A stretch of 64,000 bases of DNA, taken from positions 124,001 to 188,000 of the forward strand of contig WPIO01000146.1 in the NCBI GenBank assembly GCA_009760855.2, written 5' to 3'. Position numbers and translations under genes: made by a program. The notes under the pieces are model-generated. The model worked only from the letters and a program-made list of their open reading frames with translations, did no database searches and was not told the DNA's origin. Below, piece after piece: positions 44,162-55,112 of the stretch. This DNA is from Cristatella mucedo (lineage: Eukaryota > Bryozoa > Phylactolaemata > Cristatellidae). Each line of letters opens with the position of its first letter. The stretch's first letter is position 1.

Positions 44162-44870
44162 GACCCCGAGACAGGAGCTTAAAGGGTCGCAAAGCGAAGC
44201 CGTTCAGTTTATGCTTGTGGCTGCTAAAGGTTCATCGAGAGAGCTAAGACCAGCTTAGCCATGCCTCGAGGGTGGCATTCACCAGCACCCAGCTTACAAC
44301 GGCTGGGGCCTTCTACCAACTAAGCCTTGATATAATCCATGCTAATGTCTCGCCCGCTTCAAGGGTGTGAACTCTCAAAACTCGTATTCAGTGTCACGTG
44401 GGGTCGTGCAGATGCTCTTTCTAGAAGAACGGTTAGGCGTGGCATCTGGTTTTGAAGGTCACAGAATTAACTACCAATGATGACTTTGAATTCTCAGCAG
44501 AAGAAACAGAAACAGTCTGTGCGATAAAGGCAGAAAACTCTATTTAATCGTTAGAACTCTATAGTCTTCAGCCGAGTGGGTCAAGCGGAGGCTATACAAC
44601 TAAAGACGCCTCCTTTCTAGAAGAATGATTAAGTATGACATCTGATTTCAAAGGTCGGGGAACTACGAAGAACGATATCGCATTCTCGGGAGCAGAACAC
44701 ACCGTCCGTGCGCTCAAGGCTGCCTGCACAGGAACTCATATTCAGCACAGCTCGAGTATCCAGGTTACTGGTGGCTCTGTAAGCTATTAATCGTTCTTAT
44801 GGTGATAGCATAAGGAAGTATGCCCAGAGCGGAGTTAGAGATTTCATCTAGTTAAAGCCAGACCTGAGCC
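44162..44870. other. No recognisable gene
   Basis: Two loosely similar segments (ctttctagaagaacggttag near 44415 and ctttctagaagaatgattaa near 44615, each followed by a related stretch) suggest an old ~200-base duplication. No coding signal. Confidence 0.4.
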
Positions 44871-44871
44871 C

Positions 44872-45063
44872 ACTAATCACATTCGCATGCTGACCCTGTG
44901 CATGTCACCCCTAATCATGTTATTCATTTTGTTTGTTTTTCAAGCACGATTTTACTTACCATTCAATTGCATTTCCCTTTGCAGCAAATGTAAAGCGCCT
45001 AGAAAGAGATTACGTTCTCTGAGGGCGCTTTATCAAGTACATTATTATTATATTATTATTATA
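44872..45063 (+). mobile_element. LINE family B tail
   Basis: gcatgctgaccctgtgcatg, ttgtttgtttttcaagcacg, gcaaatgtaaagcgcctaga, aagagattacgttctctgag, then (ATT)n. Close to the 35.3 and 39.7 kb copies. Confidence 0.93.
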
Positions 45064-45244
45064 GACCTTCCAAGTAATGAAAAATTATATGGCACGATTG
45101 AAGTGCTTATTTGACACGAAACTTGGCCGCTACTCGCGGAGTGGACGTAGAATCTAATTTTCATCGTTCTTGACGGTGGGGAGAGTGTTAGGAATAGGTG
45201 GCTTCCCAGGTTTTGTCCGCTATTGGGAGGGGCGATTACCGCCC

Positions 45245-45246
<2 letters not shown>

Positions 45247-45282
<36 letters not shown>

Positions 45283-45300
45283 GCACGCGCACGCACGCAA
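45247..45300. repeat. (AC)n microsatellite
   Basis: About 16 AC units, then acgc variants. Confidence 0.95.
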
Positions 45301-45872
45301 CTTCCTAAGTCGACCACTGCCACCGAGGCGATCTTGTGAGAGTCGAATCCTCCTGCCGAGCATTCAGAAGTAGCTTAGAAAGGCAGCTTCGTGCGAATGC
45401 AGATTTAAACCAGTTGGGCTTGTGGCTATACAGGCTGTACAGGCAATGCCGCTATTGGCTGTTGTACTGTTGTTCTCTTTCCCTCTGCTAGCTTTACTTT
45501 TGCTTATGTGGCTCCCGGGATGAGGAGCGCCGCGTCGACGCTTTTCTAAAATGAAGCGCCCCCTGGTGGGTGATTTATTGTCTCGGCTGCGATGACTTCC
45601 CACTGAGCACTCATCGTCGTACTGCAACGTATTCCGCTATCTAGGTTGAACAATATCTGTCTATCCTACCGTATTCGTGCGATATTCTGATACTCTCCGG
45701 CTACGACATTACTCCCTCCCTGCCTGCAGGCCAGCCCTCCCTGCTTGACATTCCTCCCTCCTCGCCGACAGAATAAAGAGCGCCTCGAAGCAAGCGCACG
45801 CCTCGCGAAGATTACTCTGTATGAATCTTAGATGTGTTTCTATAGAGAGAGGGATTTATATGTCTTTTTCAT
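45301..45872. other. No recognised element
   Basis: Non-repetitive sequence between a microsatellite and the large LINE A copy. No motif found. Confidence 0.4.
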
Positions 45873-47756
45873 GTGAGGATTATCAGGTCTCCGTGGCTGC
45901 GTACCTTAGTTGGCGTGCACATGTTGAGTCCATTTTTAGTTGGTGGGCTAGCGATTCTCCAAAGGCGATGGCGTGGGCGCAGATTCTCTGATGTTTCTGC
46001 CTGTGATGTGGCTGCCTTAATAAGGTCTAGCAAAAAGAGCTCGTCTCCTGAAGACCCTATACCTTCATCTCTGTGGTCTTCACTTGCAGACCAACTTAGC
46101 CCTGCCATAACCAAGATTTTTAATGCTTCTTTGGGAAAAGGGATCGTCCCCAAGTCCTTAAAATCGGCAATCGTTAGACCTATTCTTAAAAAGCGTGGAT
46201 TAGACACAGAGGTCCTAGCAAACTATCGTCCAGTTTCCCTTCTTCCATTCTTATCAAAGATTCTTGAAAAAATTGTTGCTAAGCAGCTAGTTGAACATAT
46301 TGAAAATAATGGAATGTCAGAAACATTTCAATCAGGTTTCAAGAGGCAGCACTCTACCGAAACTGCTCTCCTCCGTGTTAACAATGACATTCTACGTGGC
46401 AACGACGACAGGAATGTCAGTGCCCTAGCTCTGCTAGATCTGTCAGCTGCCTTCGACACCATTGATCACGAAGTTCTGCTTGAACGACTGAGAACAACGA
46501 TCGTTCTGGCAGACGAAGCACTGGCGTGGTTTAAATCATACTTGTCTGATCGTGTTCAATCCGTGTCGTGTGGGGGCCAGGTCTCAGACATGAGAAGGGT
46601 CACCTGTGGAGTCCCTCAAGGGTCTGTACTTGATCCCTTGCTGTTCTCCATTTATACCCAACCTCTGGGAAAAGTGATTAAGGCCCATGGAATAGGATAT
46701 CACTTCTATGCTGACGATACTCAGTTGTATTTGTCATTTAAACCGTCGGAATCTGCTGCAGCAACAGAGAAACTGAATGCTTGCCTTGCCGATATTCGAT
46801 GCTGGATGTCGGAAAACTTCCTGAAATTAAATGACGATAAAACCGATCTGCTTCTCATAGGACACCCTAAGCGTGTGGCTGGATTAAAAGGCTTTGCTGT
46901 TCTAATAGGTGATGCTATTGTGCGACCTTCACCACGTGCTCGTAATCTAGGTGTCGTGTTCGACAGCTGCCTCAGTTTCAAAAGCTTCATTCAGAAGACT
47001 GCCTCTACAGCTAGCCATCACATCCGATCCCTATCCAAGATTAGAAGCTGTCTCACACAGTGGCTTGTAAAAAATTTAACTAGCTCTTTAGTTCTGTCTC
47101 GGCTTGATTATTGTAATTCCCTTTTGGCTGGGCTACCAAAGAAAGCTATTATGCCACTACAGCGGACTGTGAATATGGCTGCAAGGATGGTCTTCAAGTC
47201 CCAGCGGTTTGAGCACGTGTCACCTTTGCTGGAAGAGCTAGGATGGTTGCCGGTTGAGCAAAGGATACGGAGCAAAGTTCTTACGCTGATCCACAAGGCC
47301 CGCCACGGCTTGGCTCCTTCATACCTAGCTGAACTGCTACATCAGTTTCAGCCTCTTCGCGCCCTCAGGTCCTGTGTGGACAATAAATTAGCTGTCCCAT
47401 TCCTCCGCTTAAAGACAGTTGGCGACAGAAGCTTTAGCTCTGCAGGTCCTAGACTGTGGAACTCGCTTCCACAATTCTTACGCAACGACATCCACTCTCC
47501 AACTGCTGACTATGGCACATCTTTTTCAGCGGTCCTGAACTGCTACTTCTATGCCACTCACCACCTCAACTGCTCTCCTGACTCTGCTATGCTTCCCACT
47601 TTCTCTTTGTTGCGTGAGACGAAGTCTGTTGGCTGCCGAATGCGTACCGAAAGCCGCTTAGGCTGCGAGTGAGCTATACAAAACACTCCTGCGTAACGCC
47701 CACATGGTCTTTATGACTTTGTGGAGTTACTGACGGAGATACATTACATTACATTA
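45873..47756 (+). mobile_element. LINE family A, largest copy with intact RT frame
   Basis: One frame of 599 codons (45873-47672). It carries [80 protein letters not shown] and [14 protein letters not shown], the RT motifs of CR1/L2-type LINEs. The catalytic YADD is intact, followed by the usual C-terminal block ([20 protein letters not shown]). No endonuclease domain is present and the 5' junction is before or near 45960, so the copy is 5'-truncated and cannot move by itself. The 3' end is the motif gagttactgacggagatac plus (ATTAC)n-like repeats to 47756. Recent by its intact frame and its near identity to 14190-14699 and 38619-39418. Confidence 0.95.
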
Positions 47757-47789
47757 AGCGGCGGCCGCGACCGAGAGAACGGCGGCGAT

Positions 47790-48067
<278 letters not shown>

Positions 48068-48259
48068 AGAGACCGAATTTCGATCCTTAGATTGGATTAA
48101 ATAAACCTGCCTCCGCCGCCCCCCCCCCCGAGCGAGCGCACCCACTCATCGAAGCTTCCATCTCCCACACGCCCCCAATGCCCGCATCTACTCTCTTTCA
48201 TTAGACGCAATCTAAAGTAACTGTTGGGCTGAGCGCCTTCGACGCAGAGCTTCAGGCTA

Positions 48260-48350
48260 TCTAAATAACAACAATAATCGTGCATTTCATTTAGTGCCCT
48301 TGGAGAACTCAATCTCTTTCTAGGCACTTGGCAGTAAAGGAGTCACGATC
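48260..48350 (-). mobile_element. LINE family B tail fragment
   Basis: aacaacaataatcgtgcatt, tagtgcccttggagaactca, atctctttctaggcacttgg. The rest is lost. Confidence 0.8.
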
Positions 48351-49124
48351 GAATGCGCACACTTTCGTTGACCGGCGGCTGAAGAGCAGCTTCCGGTAGG
48401 CTCGCCTTCTGCTCTTCGCGGATTCAAGGTACAAGGCTTCTAGAATTGGTTATCTTTTCTTCTAGAGAGGTCCGTAATCCGAAGGTAAGATCATCGCCCT
48501 TGGCGAAATGCAGGTCGTGGATCGAATTCAGGCGACATGTGATTACATTGACAACAGATTTTCAGGTGTGTTTAATATCTTCGGGTTGTCTCTACGGGCG
48601 ACCCGAGCGTCTACAAGACATACTTTCACGTGTTTTAAGCTTGTTCATACTGTTGCTAACTGCTCTGTGGCTGATTTGAAGAGTCCGTGTGCACCTCTCG
48701 TTTGCTTAAGCGGCCTGTAGCCGCCTTTTTGTTTTATCCTCGATCAGAGATCTCCCCTATGCATGCTGAACTTGCCGCCAAATTGAGCCGGAAGAAGACG
48801 GCTCTCTACCTGGTAGGCAGGGAAAACCCTCCCCTCGGCCTCACAGTGACTTCGCAGACTTATGAGAGCTCTTGAGGAACAAACGGCTAAGATAGTGCAA
48901 GAATATTTGTCCCTAGCAACGCCGCATTGAAATGGCCAACATCAAAGCAACTACGTGTTTTTGCACTTTCAAATCACTCAATGGACTGGCCACAAGAAAC
49001 AGCCGTTCCATTTTGTCGGTGGCGGTCATGGTTTAGTGTAACCATTGACTGCACACGGATCTCTGGCTCTGTGGGACCAACTCATTAATTTTGAGTGATG
49101 GACCAAAACTTTTGCGTTTGGGTG

Positions 49125-49130
<6 letters not shown>
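48351..49130. other. No certain gene
   Basis: Contains one exon-like segment at 48514-48562, between an AG (atgcag) and a gtgtgt donor, reading VVDRIQATCDYIDNRFS. No family and no partner exon could be attached. Confidence 0.3.
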
Positions 49131-49218
<88 letters not shown>

Positions 49219-49227
49219 CGTGTGTGC

Positions 49228-49277
<50 letters not shown>

Positions 49278-49295
49278 ATACATATATATGTACAT
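49131..49295. repeat. (TA)n-(TG)n compound microsatellite
   Basis: About 12 TA units followed by about 55 TG units with four gcgtg interruptions, then a short TA-rich end. Confidence 0.97.
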
Positions 49296-50440
49296 ATCTG
49301 CTTTAAGATAGCAAAGCAATCAGGACAGAAAAGCAGGTTGCACGACTTCTCCTTTCGCTTGACTTCCGGTCACGGCCTCTCAAGGTCAACAATTTTGGCC
49401 CTCCCTGAAAAATTCCTGCTGCAGTAGTACACTGGAGGGCATTGCCGAGTTGACGAAATGCTCCGCACGTGATCAGCACACGTGTCCTACTAAAGAGCAA
49501 GAGGCGCACGTGCGCGCGTGCGCGGTTCCGCATGCGAGAGAAAGTGGCTCGAACCGTTCTCAGAGCGAGCTTAAGTTCAAGGACTACCGGGCGACCTGCG
49601 CACGAGCGAAGAATCGTAGCAAGGGGTAGACAACGAGGGACAGATGTCCCCGGGCGCCAAGGCCAGAAGGGAGCACCGGAAGTAAAATGAATTGTGCATA
49701 TTTTTTTAAACCTTGTTTGAGAATACCAATCTTGATTTCAAGCAAGTCCTTGTTTCAATGGGCTCGACTATCGCTGGCTGAGCTAGCTAAGCATGTACAC
49801 AGACTTGGACCGAGCTGTAGCTCGACGCTCTGGTGGCAAACGCGCGACGACACGGAAGCACTGAGAGGGCTTTAATCACCGTGCATTCGCAGCGCAACGA
49901 GCACAGGCGGCCGGTCACCCCTCCCTCCACCTGCGTTCCAGCCGCTCTCCCCCGTCCGCTCGCCCCATCCTGCCTGCCCACATTCGGGCTGCGTCGCGCC
50001 AAGGGCGAGCCCAACCTGCTAAGCCGCGTCAATGTGAGCCAGCAGCGACTGAGCGCCGACTGAGCACTATTAAACAACGCAAGCTAGGCTTACTTAACTG
50101 GCTCTACTACGACAGCGCAGTAGTCATAACTGGCCGATTGTCAGGTGTCCAAAAGAGAGTCTCTGTCAAGAAATGAGAAGACGATTTTTGTAAACTGTGA
50201 TAACCATTGCATGAATCTGGCAGAAGTTCATGCTGCAAGTCAAGATCCCATTATCATTAACCCTGAGAAATAGAAGATGTGAAGAAAGCCTTAGCTCATC
50301 GTCACTGCCAAACGTGACTCTGCAATAAGGTGGAGTGTTTAGAGGTCCCTTGAGGTGCGTTGCCATTTGGGTAAAGCTGTACTCAGGCTAGGTTCGGTTG
50401 GCTTGGACCGGGCAGCTATAATGAGGGTAAGGGTCACCGG
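49296..50440. other. No recognisable gene
   Basis: Mixed sequence with a GC-rich part (49830-50060). Overlapping short frames on both strands; no motif or element identified. Confidence 0.45.
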
Positions 50441-51070
50441 CTAGTCGGACCTACAGCATGGCTGGATGTGCGGTGACGTGAGGTCACCGGGGCTCTTGGG
50501 TACGGGAAGTTGGCCGAGTAAATCGTGGTGTTGGAGGCTCCCGGTCTCGCCAAGTGATGCACCTTGGTGGTTGCAGGCGTGCTCGGGCGATGCGGCCAAG
50601 CACGCAAGGCGACGAGTGCCCAAGGCCCGAGCGGAGCTGGATAGCGCGCTCGTTGTTGTGACTTGTATACTCCGCGTTCCCCGTGTAGCGTGTTCGTGAC
50701 CCTCCCATGTGTTGGCGTCTTTCGGCGGAAGCTCTTGACGGTTGCGGACGTCTGCTCCGTCTATCTCAGAGTACTCAGCTAGCCGGGTCCTGGCCGGCGT
50801 ATGCTGGTACTGGTGGGACGGAGTCCAGTGACGGTGTGACTGTGGAAGCCCACTGGGAACTAGCACGTTTGTCCGCGCTTGCGGCGTCATCCCGCGCCCC
50901 AGTAGTTTACCTTGTATAGGACCTTCCCCTGTAGGCTTGTTTAGTTCCCCCCTTTGTATAGCGCATGCGTGTGTATTATATAAAAAATTGTGTAACCGGT
51001 CGATCACCCGTGAACCGCTGTTGCCGGCGGGGCTCCACGTAATAACCGAGAACGTACATGGGTAGTAGGG
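50441..51070. other. GC-rich unclassified segment with TATA-like motif
   Basis: A 240-codon minus-strand frame (51163-50441) covers it, without recognisable domain. On the + strand there is a tattatataaaaaa motif at about 50974 followed by GC-rich sequence. It may be a terminal repeat or promoter part of an unknown element, as it sits directly before the hAT remnant. Confidence 0.3.
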
Positions 51071-51074
51071 GGCT

Positions 51075-51960
51075 CTAGTGGGAATAGGGCTAGTACCTGT
51101 GAACTCGGCAACAAAGCATCTTAAGGAAGACTGACCTGGCTCGTAAAAGACTGCAGGATCCAAAGAGGAACTTCAAAGAAAGCCTGTTGTGACCTCCAAC
51201 CTTTTGATAGTGAGTTGTCAAGACTTCGAGATGACCTGTGCCATGAGTCACTACTAAAGGCTAAAAGAAGATGTGAATTTGTGGGGAGTTGCAGCTGAAC
51301 GAAGAATCCTTCGAACGACACAGATGTCCGGAGAACTCTTGTCAAGATGTTGGCCTCACGGCAGAGGAGAAGATTTAAAGAATAATGAAGGACAGTATAG
51401 ACTATTACAATAAAAAACATGGATATTCTCCGAAAATAAATTACAACTAGGTTTTCTCTGCTCACAGATGTCGATGCTAAATTTGGTTCCTTGATGGAAG
51501 TTGACAAGCTTTAAAAGACAAGTGACCGGATTCAAATCCACCAGCAATGTCTAGATCTTGAATGCCGCTACTGTTCAGACGTTCATGGAAGAGAGCTGTA
51601 CAACGAATTATGTGATTTTTGAAATGCTTGTTGCTATACGTCACGACTCAGCACTAAAAACGCCACTGAAAATCACGTCTTTTACTGGCAGTTATGGAGA
51701 AGATGTGTTTCCTAATAGGACGGTTGCCTTGTAAGTTCGTCTCACCAAAGCTATATCGATTGCCAGTCGTGAACGTTCCTTTAGCTCTTTAGCAAGTTGA
51801 AGATAATCCTGTCTTAGCCGAAATTATCAATGACGCAAGGTCGACTCTCCGATTTTTTAGCCTTATAAAGCACAGAGAAATAAAACTGGAAAATATTGAC
51901 TTTAAAACTGCAATAGACCAGTTTGCCTTGTTCAAGGCCAGAATAATTTACCGTAAAGCT
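51075..51960 (+). pseudogene. Degenerate hAT-type transposase remnant
   Basis: Read across frames on the + strand, it shows the end of a ZMYM/TTF-related hAT transposase. Near 51460 comes LTDVDAKFGSLMEVDKL. Near 51755 comes SIASRERSFSSLAS, which corresponds to the family's ASAERSFS block. Then KLKIILS, MTQGRLSDFLAL and ENIDFKTAIDQFALFKARI at about 51890-51945, which is the C-terminal dimerisation region. Several stops and frameshifts interrupt it, so it is non-functional. Terminal inverted repeats were not located. Confidence 0.7.
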
Positions 51961-52199
51961 AAAGCTGCGGTAACGCTTGTACCTTGTACCTTTACTACAG
52001 TTGATAAGGCTCGACTCGACTCGACATGCTTTATAGCGTGCGCTTTCGCATTTCTTCTGCGGAGGAGCTATTTCGCAGCAATACTTGACCAGGAGCGAGG
52101 ACGCCATTTGTAACTTTGTCCTCCGGCGCCGAAAGGTCTCACTAGGCCTCTGCTTGGCCTGTGAGAGCAAGCGGCAAGTCTCGCGGCGTCGCGCGAAAT

Positions 52200-53640
52200 T
52201 AATTAGAAGATACGCCGTGCCGTTCTTACTTGTAATACGATGGCCTCCCGCCGGCCAAAAATGAGCGCGCGAAATCGTGCAAATCGGGCGCCTGGCTCGC
52301 GGCGAGCATGCGGCCGCGGCAGCGCTGCTGCAGCGCCGCAGGTCGACGTGGCCGCCTCAGAATTGCCGCGTCGGTTCCGCGCTCGCCACGACCGTCGGCG
52401 GGAGAACGCGCCGCCAGCGAGCGCTCTCTGCCGGCCGCCGCGCCGCCGCGACCGAGCCGCTTGCTGGCGGCGCGCCAGCAAGCGGGGCGAACTGGGGGCG
52501 GGTGGAGCAACGCTGCAACGAGCAACGCTGGGACCCGCGTCTGCTCGTCCGCCGACCGCGGCGAATCGTCGGCCGGCCGGAAAACCTTACTTTCGGCGAG
52601 CGCTCGCGAGCAGCGACGCTCCCAGCTCCGACTCGCGCGGCCGCGGAAGCGGCTACGCGCAGGCGCGCCAGATTCTGCAAAAGCCGCGGGCGAAGTATGC
52701 GTCAATCTTTTCGAGCGCGCGCGCCGTGCAATCTCCTTTAGGTAGGCCCTCGAGAGATCCGTGGCGTCTTTCTTTGTTTTAAGCACCGCCCAACGCGCTT
52801 GCTTGGGCACAGCCGTCTCGAGACGTCGCGGGCGAATTCCAGAGGCGCGCGGCGGGGGCGAGCGAGCGCGCAGACGCCGTCGCCCCCGCTGCGCCTCTGT
52901 CTCCTTATATCGATCGTCGCGCAGAGTGGCGGCGGCGGTGGCGCGGCAAAATAAACACGCCGGCCGGTCCGTCCGTACTCGCGCGTGAGAAGCAGCTGAC
53001 GGTTCCTGCCGGCCGTGTACGGCATTCCCTTGACATCTCGGCGGGGGCGCGCTCGTCAGCTCGGCGGCGGCGGCGGCACCTACAACTGCGGCGATAGAGA
53101 TAAGGTAGCAGCGGCTGCGGCCTGAGCGAACCGTATTGCACAACTCGGCGGCACGGGTTGTAGCGGCGTGCGGTCTAGTCTCTGGCGACGTCTCATTTAT
53201 CGTCGCGCGCCTTTAACGAGTGCCCAAACCAGACGCCTAATAATTTCGCTCCAGCCGCAACGAGCTAGCGGGCGGCTAGCCAGCGGTGCAGTCTTTTTAG
53301 GTGTAGTCGACGCGGAGGCAGAGGCAGAGCGCCGCGCGCTCGCCGGAGCCGCGCGCGCGCGCGGCTCCGGCGGACGTCGCGGTCGCCGAGTGGCGCCGGA
53401 GGTCAACGGTCGTGCGCGGCTCGCCGCGCGCGGGAGCGTTCGAGCAGTGCGAGCGACTCGCAGAGGCGCCCTCTGCCGGCCGAGGCGGCGCGGCGGCGCG
53501 TGTCGCCAGCGCCGCCTCGTTTTGGCCAGCGGTTATGCCTGCAAGCGCGACGGGTTTTAAGTTGGGCGTTTCCGCCCGAGCTCGAGCATCGCGCTCACGC
53601 ACGCCAAGCTCCACCCTCCCTAGTAGAGCTGTGGTGGCTG
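52200..53640. promoter_or_regulatory. CpG-rich island upstream of the TNFAIP8-like gene
   Basis: Dense in CG dinucleotides with sharp borders against AT-rich sequence. Several frames of 100-300 codons overlap on both strands, which is a GC effect. It could be the promoter and first non-coding exon of the TNFAIP8-like gene or of an unseen neighbour; 2-3 kb from the ATG at 55113. Confidence 0.5.
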
Positions 53641-53646
53641 TGGCCT

Positions 53647-53649
<3 letters not shown>

Positions 53650-53683
<34 letters not shown>

Positions 53684-54032
53684 ACTTGATAAAGCGCCCG
53701 CAGAGAACTCAATCTCTTTCTAGGCGCTTTACATTTGCTGCAAATAAAATACATTCGTATAGCGGCTTTGGGAAACTTACCGACTTTCTAGGCACTTGAC
53801 ATGTGCTGTCAAGGAAGCAGGATTGAATGGTCAGTGGTAGCGTGCTCAATGACAACAAGCGTGACATGCTTAGACGTGACATGCAAAGGGTCAGCATGCA
53901 AATGTGATTAGTGGCAGCATGCACAGTGTACCAGCACACATAACCACACAAAGGACGAATCGCAAGGACCCAGTAAATCCTGCGATAAACAGATGCAGTT
54001 TAGCTACTTTTTTAATGCCGTCGAGTCAGGAA
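53650..54032 (-). mobile_element. LINE family B 3' end
   Basis: (AAT)12, reversed tail (cttgataaagcgcccgcaga, ctttctaggcgctttaca), then a second reversed tail-like piece (ttctaggcacttgacatgtg) and 3' untranslated sequence up to the Arg/Leu-coding end. Two tails in a row indicate one copy inserted into the tail of another. Splits the CpG island. Confidence 0.85.
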
Positions 54033-54099
54033 ATGTCGCCCCTCGTGGGATGTCGCCCCTCGTGGGATGTCGCCCCTCGTGGGATGTCGCCCGTCGGGC
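54033..54099. repeat. 17-bp tandem repeat, about 4 units
   Basis: Unit atgtcgcccctcgtggg, three exact copies and one diverged copy. It grew from the LINE B sequence directly to its left. Confidence 0.9.
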
Positions 54100-54900
54100 G
54101 GCTCGGAGCAGCCGCTTGTGCTAGCAGTCCTAACAGTCGAGATCAGCCGTAATCGCTGTAACCAGTTCGCGTGGGGCATGGAGCGACGGCCGCTCCGTCA
54201 CCCACGCTGTGACCATGGCGGCGGCCGCCACCGCCGCCGCCGCGCGTCGTCTGAGCGAGGCGAGCGACGCCCGCGACTTAGAATCAATACAGCCGCCTGC
54301 CGGCTGAGCCTCGGCGGGTCAAGGCCACTGCCCACCTCTGGAATGGCGGTTTCATTTTAGCCTGAGAGCGCGAGCGACTGGTCGCGACTCGCGCCGGCTC
54401 TCGCCGGCGCTCATCCTTACCCCAGCGTTGCATAACTTGCTGCAGCGCTTTCACGGGTAAACGGGACGCCGCGGCCGTCGCGGCTCCTACGTCGCGCAAC
54501 GCCCGCTCCGCTTTTGCCATCAGGATCTCGTCACGTGACAGGCGGGTACGCGGCCAGGGAGCTACCGCCCGGGCCGAGTTCTCCTGCAGCGAGCTGTGAA
54601 GCGCCTAGGTGTGGATTACGATTTATTGGATCGTTTTTCAAACGAGTTATTGTTATTATTGTTATTATCGAAGGGCGTAGAGGGCCTCCGACGCGTTCAG
54701 ACGTCAGCGGTGGAGCACATCTCGCTGCTGCCGGCGCCCGCTCGCCAGCAGCTGGGCGCGAGGCCGGGCGCAGCGGCCGCAAGCTTGGAGAGCCCCGCTG
54801 CTGCCGCGCCGTCTCGCCTGCTGTAGCGATGGCTGTTGTGCTCGCTGTAGCGCTCACTCTTTCGGAGCTGATGTCGCCGCTTATGTAGAACCAAGACTTA
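54100..54900. promoter_or_regulatory. Second CpG-rich part before TNFAIP8-like gene
   Basis: CG-dense sequence immediately upstream of the first coding exon at 55113, with a short LINE-tail-like remnant (tgaagcgcctaggtgtggat, ttattgttattattgttatt) at about 54597-54670. Likely 5' untranslated or promoter sequence. Confidence 0.45.
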
Positions 54901-55112
54901 CAGTCTTGTCGCACAGGTAGGGAGCTGTGAAAGAGTTTTATAATTGTAGATCGGATGTATAATAAATGCATGGACTAATTTGGCTGGGCTACCTGAGCAG
55001 ATAAGTGCTCCCAAGAGTTCACGGTGCTGATTAAGTGACTGGCATATTTCTCCAGGCTCGCTCGCTCCAAGTAAAAGTACTGGGTCGCGACTGCCGATAC
55101 TTCAGATCTAGC

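Noticed and set aside
52226-53143. 305-codon minus-strand frame in a CpG island
   Set aside because: Overlapping frames are open in several phases on both strands, as expected for GC-rich DNA. Composition is Arg/Ala-biased and no motif is visible.
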